Shown here piece after piece: positions 6,415 through 10,073 of a stretch of 10,073 nt of DNA. The notes below the pieces were generated by a model. It searched no databases. It had not been told where the DNA came from and saw nothing but the letters and a program-made list of their open reading frames with translations. Source of the stretch: an uncultured Desulfovibrio sp. (lineage in GTDB: Bacteria; Desulfobacterota; Desulfovibrionia; Desulfovibrionales; Desulfovibrionaceae); assembly GCA_900550745.1 (NCBI GenBank), contig URTO01000042.1:1-10073 (forward strand), given 5' to 3'. Positions within the stretch are counted from its first letter, which is position 1, and each line of letters opens with the position of its first letter. The translations under genes and the position numbers were made by a program.

Positions 6415-7135
6415 TGTTTAGCGTCTCTTTCAGTTGTTCGGCATCCGGCATAACCGCCAAATGGCCCTTGGAGGCCACGCTCACTTCGCCGCGCTCTTCC
6501 GAAACGACGATGACCGTCGCATCGCTGACTTCCGTGGCGCCGAGCGCGGCACGGTGCCGCGTGCCGAAATTCTGGCGATCCATCTGCGCCAGCGGCAGGA
6601 TGCACCCCGCCGCGGCGATGCGCCCTTTGCGGATGATCACCGCCCCATCATGCAGCGCGGTGTTGGGAAAGAAAATGGTCAGCAGCAGTTCCCGGGAAAT
6701 CCGGGCGTCCAGCACGACCCCGCCCTTCATCATATCACCGAGCTGCACCTTGCCTTCCAAAACGATGAGCGCCCCGATACGCCGCTTGGCGAAGTACTGG
6801 CACACCCAGACGAGATCGCCGACCATATTTGACGGCGCGGGACGCTTCTTCCACGAAAGGTACTGCGTCCCCATCGCAGCAAGAGCCTGCCTGATGTCAT
6901 CATGGAACAGGATCACGATGACGAGGAACAGCGAACCGAACAGGTTCTCAAGCAGCCATGACAGGGAATAGAGGCCGACGAAGTGCGAGAGGGCGTACAC
7001 CGCCACCAGAACGACCAAACCGATGAGCGCAGAAAACGCGCGCGTTCCCCGGATAAGAAGCAGGATGCGGTATAAAAGCAGCGTTACGAGGGCGATATCC
7101 AGCACGTCACGCCAATAAAAAGACAGGAAATCCAT
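6398..7135 (-). CDS. cdaA: Membrane diadenylate cyclase (CdaA, DAC domain)
   Basis: CdaA makes the second messenger c-di-AMP from two ATP molecules at the inner membrane. The 245-residue protein has three predicted N-terminal membrane helices (about 11-29, 34-52 and 57-78) followed by a cytoplasmic DAC domain. The catalytic signatures are intact: LHDGAVII with DGA at 163-165, and GTRHRAALG with RHR at 193-195. The family name CdaA (formerly YbbP/DacA) rather than DisA follows from the three-helix N-terminus. The ATG at 7135 has GGAG seven bases upstream. It lies 42 bases after folP and overlaps ybbR by 17 bases. c-di-AMP typically controls potassium uptake, osmotic balance and wall integrity; no riboswitch for it is visible in this window. 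Confidence 0.95.
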   Translation of the reverse strand: MDFLSFYWRDVLDIALVTLLLYRILLLIRGTRAFSALIGLVVLVAVYALSHFVGLYSLSWLLENLFGSLFLVIVILFHDDIRQALAAMGTQYLSWKKRPAPSNMVGDLVWVCQYFAKRRIGALIVLEGKVQLGDMMKGGVVLDARISRELLLTIFFPNTALHDGAVIIRKGRIAAAGCILPLAQMDRQNFGTRHRAALGATEVSDATVIVVSEERGEVSVASKGHLAVMPDAEQLKETLNNVIEH

Positions 7136-7177
7136 GATCCGGCTCCAAAATGAGCTTTATAGGGTGCGCCGGAAGGA

Positions 7178-8029
7178 TCAGGCGAGAGGGGTCATAGCTT
7201 CGACAAGCCGCAGCGCCTGCGCGCAGCCGGCAATATCGTGAACGCGGTGGTAAGGGATTCCCCGCGCAGCCAGCAGCGCGACAGCCATGCGCGTGGCTTC
7301 GGCCCGCTGCTCCAGCTCAAGGCCAAGGATTTCCCGGAACATGGATTTCCGGGAAAGCCCCACATACAAGGGACGCCCCAGCGAAGCAAACCGCTCCAGC
7401 CCTTTCAGGATAGCTACGGTGTGCTCCTTATTCTTACCGAACCCGATGCCGGGATCAAGCACTATCCGATCCTCCGGCAAGCCGGCCTTGACCAGCCGCG
7501 CCAGATTTCTTTCAAAAAAGGCAAGGATCTCCTCCACCACGTTCCCGTAATGGGGGTTCACCTGCATCTCGCGCGGGCTGCCCTGACTGTGCATGAGCAC
7601 ATATCCCGGCTTGTATTCGGCAAGCACGTCGAGCAGCATCGGATCGGCCGCGCAAGCCGACACGTCGTTGATGATGTCCGCGCCGCCTTCCAGAGCCGCC
7701 CGCGCCGTCCCGGCCTTCAGCGTATCCACGGAAAGGATCGCCTCAGGCCGCTGCCCGCGAAGGCCAGCCACGACCGGCATGAGCCGGGCGATCTCCTCGC
7801 CTTCGGGCACGGGTTCGGCAAAAGGACGGGTGGATTCCGCCCCCAGATCGAGCATCCCGGCCCCTTCGTCCAACAGGCGGAGGCCATGAGCCACGGCGTT
7901 CCGCGGATCGATATACTTCCCCCCGTCGGAAAAGGAGTCCGGCGTTACGTTCACAATGCCTATCAGACAAAAGGGGGCAGGGTTCAACACCCTCCCCCCT
8001 CGAAGAATCCATTTGCGTTCGCTGTTCAC
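7178..8029 (-). CDS. folP: Dihydropteroate synthase (FolP)
   Basis: FolP condenses p-aminobenzoate with dihydropterin pyrophosphate in folate synthesis and is the sulfonamide target. The 283-residue protein has the family length and all hallmark motifs of the TIM-barrel active site: GIVNVTPDSFSDGG (24-37), GAESTRP (63-69), SVDT (100-103), INDVS (120-124), LMHSQG (145-150), DPGIGFGK (192-199), GLSRKS (224-229) and RVHD (262-265). The GTG at 8029 is chosen because a good GAGGA lies four bases upstream. The frame stays open a further 432 bases into ftsH, but that part is a shadow of ftsH with no FolP similarity. No other folate gene is adjacent; pairing with ftsH and glmM is a common bacterial arrangement. 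Confidence 0.97.
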   Translation of the reverse strand: MNSERKWILRGGRVLNPAPFCLIGIVNVTPDSFSDGGKYIDPRNAVAHGLRLLDEGAGMLDLGAESTRPFAEPVPEGEEIARLMPVVAGLRGQRPEAILSVDTLKAGTARAALEGGADIINDVSACAADPMLLDVLAEYKPGYVLMHSQGSPREMQVNPHYGNVVEEILAFFERNLARLVKAGLPEDRIVLDPGIGFGKNKEHTVAILKGLERFASLGRPLYVGLSRKSMFREILGLELEQRAEATRMAVALLAARGIPYHRVHDIAGCAQALRLVEAMTPLA

Positions 8030-8033
8030 GTTG

Positions 8034-8038
8034 TCCTC
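8034..8038 (-). promoter_or_regulatory. Ribosome binding site for the folP GTG start
   Basis: GAGGA on the minus strand ends four bases before the GTG at 8029. It decides the start, since the open frame extends far upstream into ftsH without another good site near FolP-like sequence. Confidence 0.7.
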
Positions 8039-8050
8039 ATAAAACCGAAT

Positions 8051-8077
8051 GCCCCGACATCCGCAGGATGCCGGGGC
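8051..8077 (-). terminator. Strong hairpin between ftsH and folP (attenuator-like)
   Basis: GCCCCGGCATCC and GGATGTCGGGGC on the minus strand pair over 12 bases with one G-T wobble around a three-base loop, starting seven bases after the ftsH stop codon. Only ATTCGG and then four T residues follow, so termination would be weak or partial. It may reduce expression of folP and the genes below it relative to ftsH, or protect the 3' end of an ftsH message. Confidence 0.55.
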
Positions 8078-8084
8078 AAACCGT

Positions 8085-10040
8085 TTACTGCAGTTTGGTT
8101 TCGTCCTGCGTTTTCCCGCCCGTCCCTTCATCATGGGACGGTTCCGCTTCCAGCTTGAAGGTTTCACCCTCCGCATCAGCGGAAGCAGGGGCAGGGGTAG
8201 GGGCCGCCGGTTCCCGCTTCGCGGCTTCGTCCGCGTCGAAAGGCGGCAGCGGTTCGCCCTTGACGAGCAAATCGATATCGTCGCCGGTGATGGTCTCACG
8301 GTCGAGCAGGGCCTTGGCAAGCGCGTGCAGGAGATTGATGTTTTCCTGCAACAGATTGTGGCAGTTCTCGCGCGCGGTTTCCACCAGCTTCTTGATTTCG
8401 GCATCCACGATGCGGGCGGTGTCTTCGCTGTAGTTGCGCGCATGGCCCCAATCGCGGCCAATAAAGACTTCTTCGCCCTGCTCGCCGATGGTCATGGGGC
8501 CGACGACGTCGCTCATGCCCCACTCGCAAACCATCTTGCGGGCCATGCCCGTGGCGCGCTCGATGTCGTTGCCAGCACCGGTGGTAATGGTGTCGAAAAT
8601 GATTTCTTCAGCCACGCGCCCAGCCAGCAGCACCATAAGGTTGTTCTGGAGATACGCCTTGGAATAGCCATGACGATCGCCTTCCGGCAACTGCATGGTC
8701 ACGCCGAGCGCACGCCCGCGGGGGATGATCGTCACCTTGTGCACGGGGTCGGTTCCGGGCAGCAGCTTGGCAACCAGAGCGTGGCCGCCTTCGTGGTACG
8801 CGGTGATCCGCTTTTCCTCGTCGGAAAGGATAAGGCTGCGGCGTTCCTTGCCCATCAGCACCTTATCCTTCGCATATTCAAAATCACGCATGAACACGGT
8901 GTCCTGACCAAGGCGGGCGGCCTGAAGAGCCGCTTCGTTGACCAGGTTCTCCAGCGCCGCGCCGGAGAAGCCCGGCGTACCGCGGGCGATGACTTCCAGA
9001 TTGACGCGCTTATCCAGCGGCGTACGGCGGGTATGCACTTCAAGAATCTTCAGGCGGCCCTTCACGTCGGGCGTGGGAACCACAACCTGACGGTCGAAAC
9101 GGCCGGGACGGAGCAACGCGGGGTCAAGCACGTCGGGGCGGTTGGTCGCCGCGATGAGGATGACGCCTTCGTTGGACTCAAAGCCGTCCATTTCCACAAG
9201 GAGCTGGTTCAGGGTCTGCTCGCGCTCGTCATGTCCACCGCCGAGGCCAGCGCCGCGCTGACGGCCCACGGCGTCGATTTCATCAATAAAGATGAGGCAA
9301 GGGGCGTTTTTCTTGCCCTGCACAAACAGGTCACGGACACGCGAAGCGCCCACGCCTACGAACATTTCCACAAAGTCGGAACCGGAAATGGAGAAGAACG
9401 GCACGCCCGCCTCGCCAGCCACGGCGCGGGCCAGCAGCGTCTTGCCCGTACCGGGAGGGCCGACAAGCAGGACGCCCTTGGGGATGCGCCCGCCAAGGCG
9501 GGTAAACTTGCGCGGATTGGAAAGGAAGTCAACGACTTCGGAAAGCTCTTCCTTGGCTTCGTCCACGCCGGCCACGTCATCGAACGTGACCTTGCCCTGC
9601 TCCTGATTGAGCATGCGGGCCCGGGAACGGCCAAAGGACATGGCCCGGCCCGCCCCGCCCTGCATCTGGCGCATGAAGAAAATCCACACGCCGATAAGCA
9701 GCAGCATGGGGAACCACGACACCAGCAAGGTCATATACCACGGGGAGTCCTCGACAGGCTCGGCCCGGACTTCGACCTTCTCGGCAATGAGTTTGTCCAC
9801 CAAGCCGGGATCGTCGGGGACGTAAATCTGGAACGATTTGCCGTCGGTCGTCTTCCCGGTAAGGGTATTCCCCTGAATGACCACCTCGGACACTTCGCCC
9901 TTGGCGGCCTGACGCAGGAATTCACTGTACGTCACGCTCGGCTGGGACGAGTGCTGAGGCTGGCTAAACAGGTTGAACACAATGACCATAGCCAGGGAGA
10001 TGACCCCCCAAAGCATAAGATTCCGCGTAAACTGATTCAA
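8085..10040 (-). CDS. ftsH: ATP-dependent zinc metalloprotease FtsH
   Basis: FtsH is the hexameric inner-membrane AAA+ protease that degrades misfolded membrane proteins and selected regulators such as LpxC in E. coli. The 651-residue protein shows two membrane helices (about 8-25 and 103-123) around a periplasmic domain. The AAA domain follows, with Walker A GPPGTGKT (194-201), pore motif FVG (227-229), Walker B LIFIDEID (249-256) and the second region of homology with RPGRFDR (311-317). The zinc site is HEGGH (416-420; most homologues have HEAGH), with the third ligand likely D492. The last 50 residues are a Pro/Ala/Glu-rich tail. The start is TTG with a near-ideal GGAGG six bases upstream; the encoded N-terminus NQFTRNL leading into the first helix is typical of the family. 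A hairpin separates it from folP. Confidence 0.98.
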   Translation of the reverse strand: MNQFTRNLMLWGVISLAMVIVFNLFSQPQHSSQPSVTYSEFLRQAAKGEVSEVVIQGNTLTGKTTDGKSFQIYVPDDPGLVDKLIAEKVEVRAEPVEDSPWYMTLLVSWFPMLLLIGVWIFFMRQMQGGAGRAMSFGRSRARMLNQEQGKVTFDDVAGVDEAKEELSEVVDFLSNPRKFTRLGGRIPKGVLLVGPPGTGKTLLARAVAGEAGVPFFSISGSDFVEMFVGVGASRVRDLFVQGKKNAPCLIFIDEIDAVGRQRGAGLGGGHDEREQTLNQLLVEMDGFESNEGVILIAATNRPDVLDPALLRPGRFDRQVVVPTPDVKGRLKILEVHTRRTPLDKRVNLEVIARGTPGFSGAALENLVNEAALQAARLGQDTVFMRDFEYAKDKVLMGKERRSLILSDEEKRITAYHEGGHALVAKLLPGTDPVHKVTIIPRGRALGVTMQLPEGDRHGYSKAYLQNNLMVLLAGRVAEEIIFDTITTGAGNDIERATGMARKMVCEWGMSDVVGPMTIGEQGEEVFIGRDWGHARNYSEDTARIVDAEIKKLVETARENCHNLLQENINLLHALAKALLDRETITGDDIDLLVKGEPLPPFDADEAAKREPAAPTPAPASADAEGETFKLEAEPSHDEGTGGKTQDETKLQ

Positions 10041-10043
10041 AAG

Positions 10044-10073
10044 TTACCTCCGTATGGCCCGGCGGCGCCAAAC
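10044..10073 (-). CDS. Possible 3' end of an upstream gene (unidentified)
   Basis: One minus-strand frame from the window edge reads VWRRRAIRR and stops at a TAA (10044-10046) that overlaps the ftsH ribosome site, a layout typical of tightly packed operons. In many bacteria tilS precedes ftsH, so a TilS C-terminus is one option. Nine residues cannot identify a protein. A second frame ends in a TGA overlapping the ftsH start and is an alternative, and the stretch may also be plain leader sequence. Confidence 0.25.
   Translation of the reverse strand, partial: VWRRRAIRR
10047..10051 (-). promoter_or_regulatory. Ribosome binding site for the ftsH TTG start
   Basis: A GGAGG on the minus strand lies six bases before the TTG at 10040. 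This strong site compensates for the weak start codon and supports the choice. The next ATG is at codon 9, at the edge of the first membrane helix, with no such site. Confidence 0.75.

Noticed and set aside
8030..8461. In-frame 144-codon N-terminal extension of folP into ftsH
   Set aside because: The extension is a frame-shifted reading of the ftsH C-terminal region. The GTG at 8029 has a proper ribosome site and fits the family length.

Overview
The window reads as an ordinary housekeeping block from a GC-rich, Gram-negative sulfate-reducer-like bacterium, most likely a member of Desulfovibrionaceae. The gene order (ftsH, folP, cdaA, ybbR, glmM, galU, priA), the presence of a CdaA-type diadenylate cyclase, and the style of the GalU and FtsH proteins point that way; I cannot name a species from sequence alone. 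All seven complete genes lie on the minus strand, so transcription runs from the right edge to the left.

Right to left: the last 30 bases may be the end of an upstream gene that runs into the ribosome binding site of ftsH. The membrane protease ftsH (TTG start) is followed by a strong hairpin and then folP (dihydropteroate synthase, GTG start). After 42 bases come cdaA (c-di-AMP synthase) and ybbR/cdaR, which overlap by 17 bases, then glmM (phosphoglucosamine mutase) 45 bases later. cdaA-ybbR-glmM is a known conserved unit linking c-di-AMP signalling to cell-wall precursor supply. A 250-base gap with no convincing signal precedes galU (UDP-glucose pyrophosphorylase), which thematically extends the sugar-nucleotide part of the cluster. 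A long structured element ending in six T residues follows galU and probably terminates transcription. priA (replication restart helicase, probably TTG start) comes last.

The left 393 bases hold no convincing gene. They contain two interesting non-coding structures: a 53-base near-perfect palindrome directly after priA, whose purine-rich arm also belongs to a run of six G-tracts, and a 161-base AT-richer element with 23-base imperfect terminal inverted repeats and a perfect 8-base flanking duplication, which is the signature of a small non-autonomous transposable element (MITE).

I found no defence system, CRISPR array, RNA gene or novel multi-gene system. The noteworthy material is the MITE-like element, the unusual palindromes and the non-ATG starts of essential genes.
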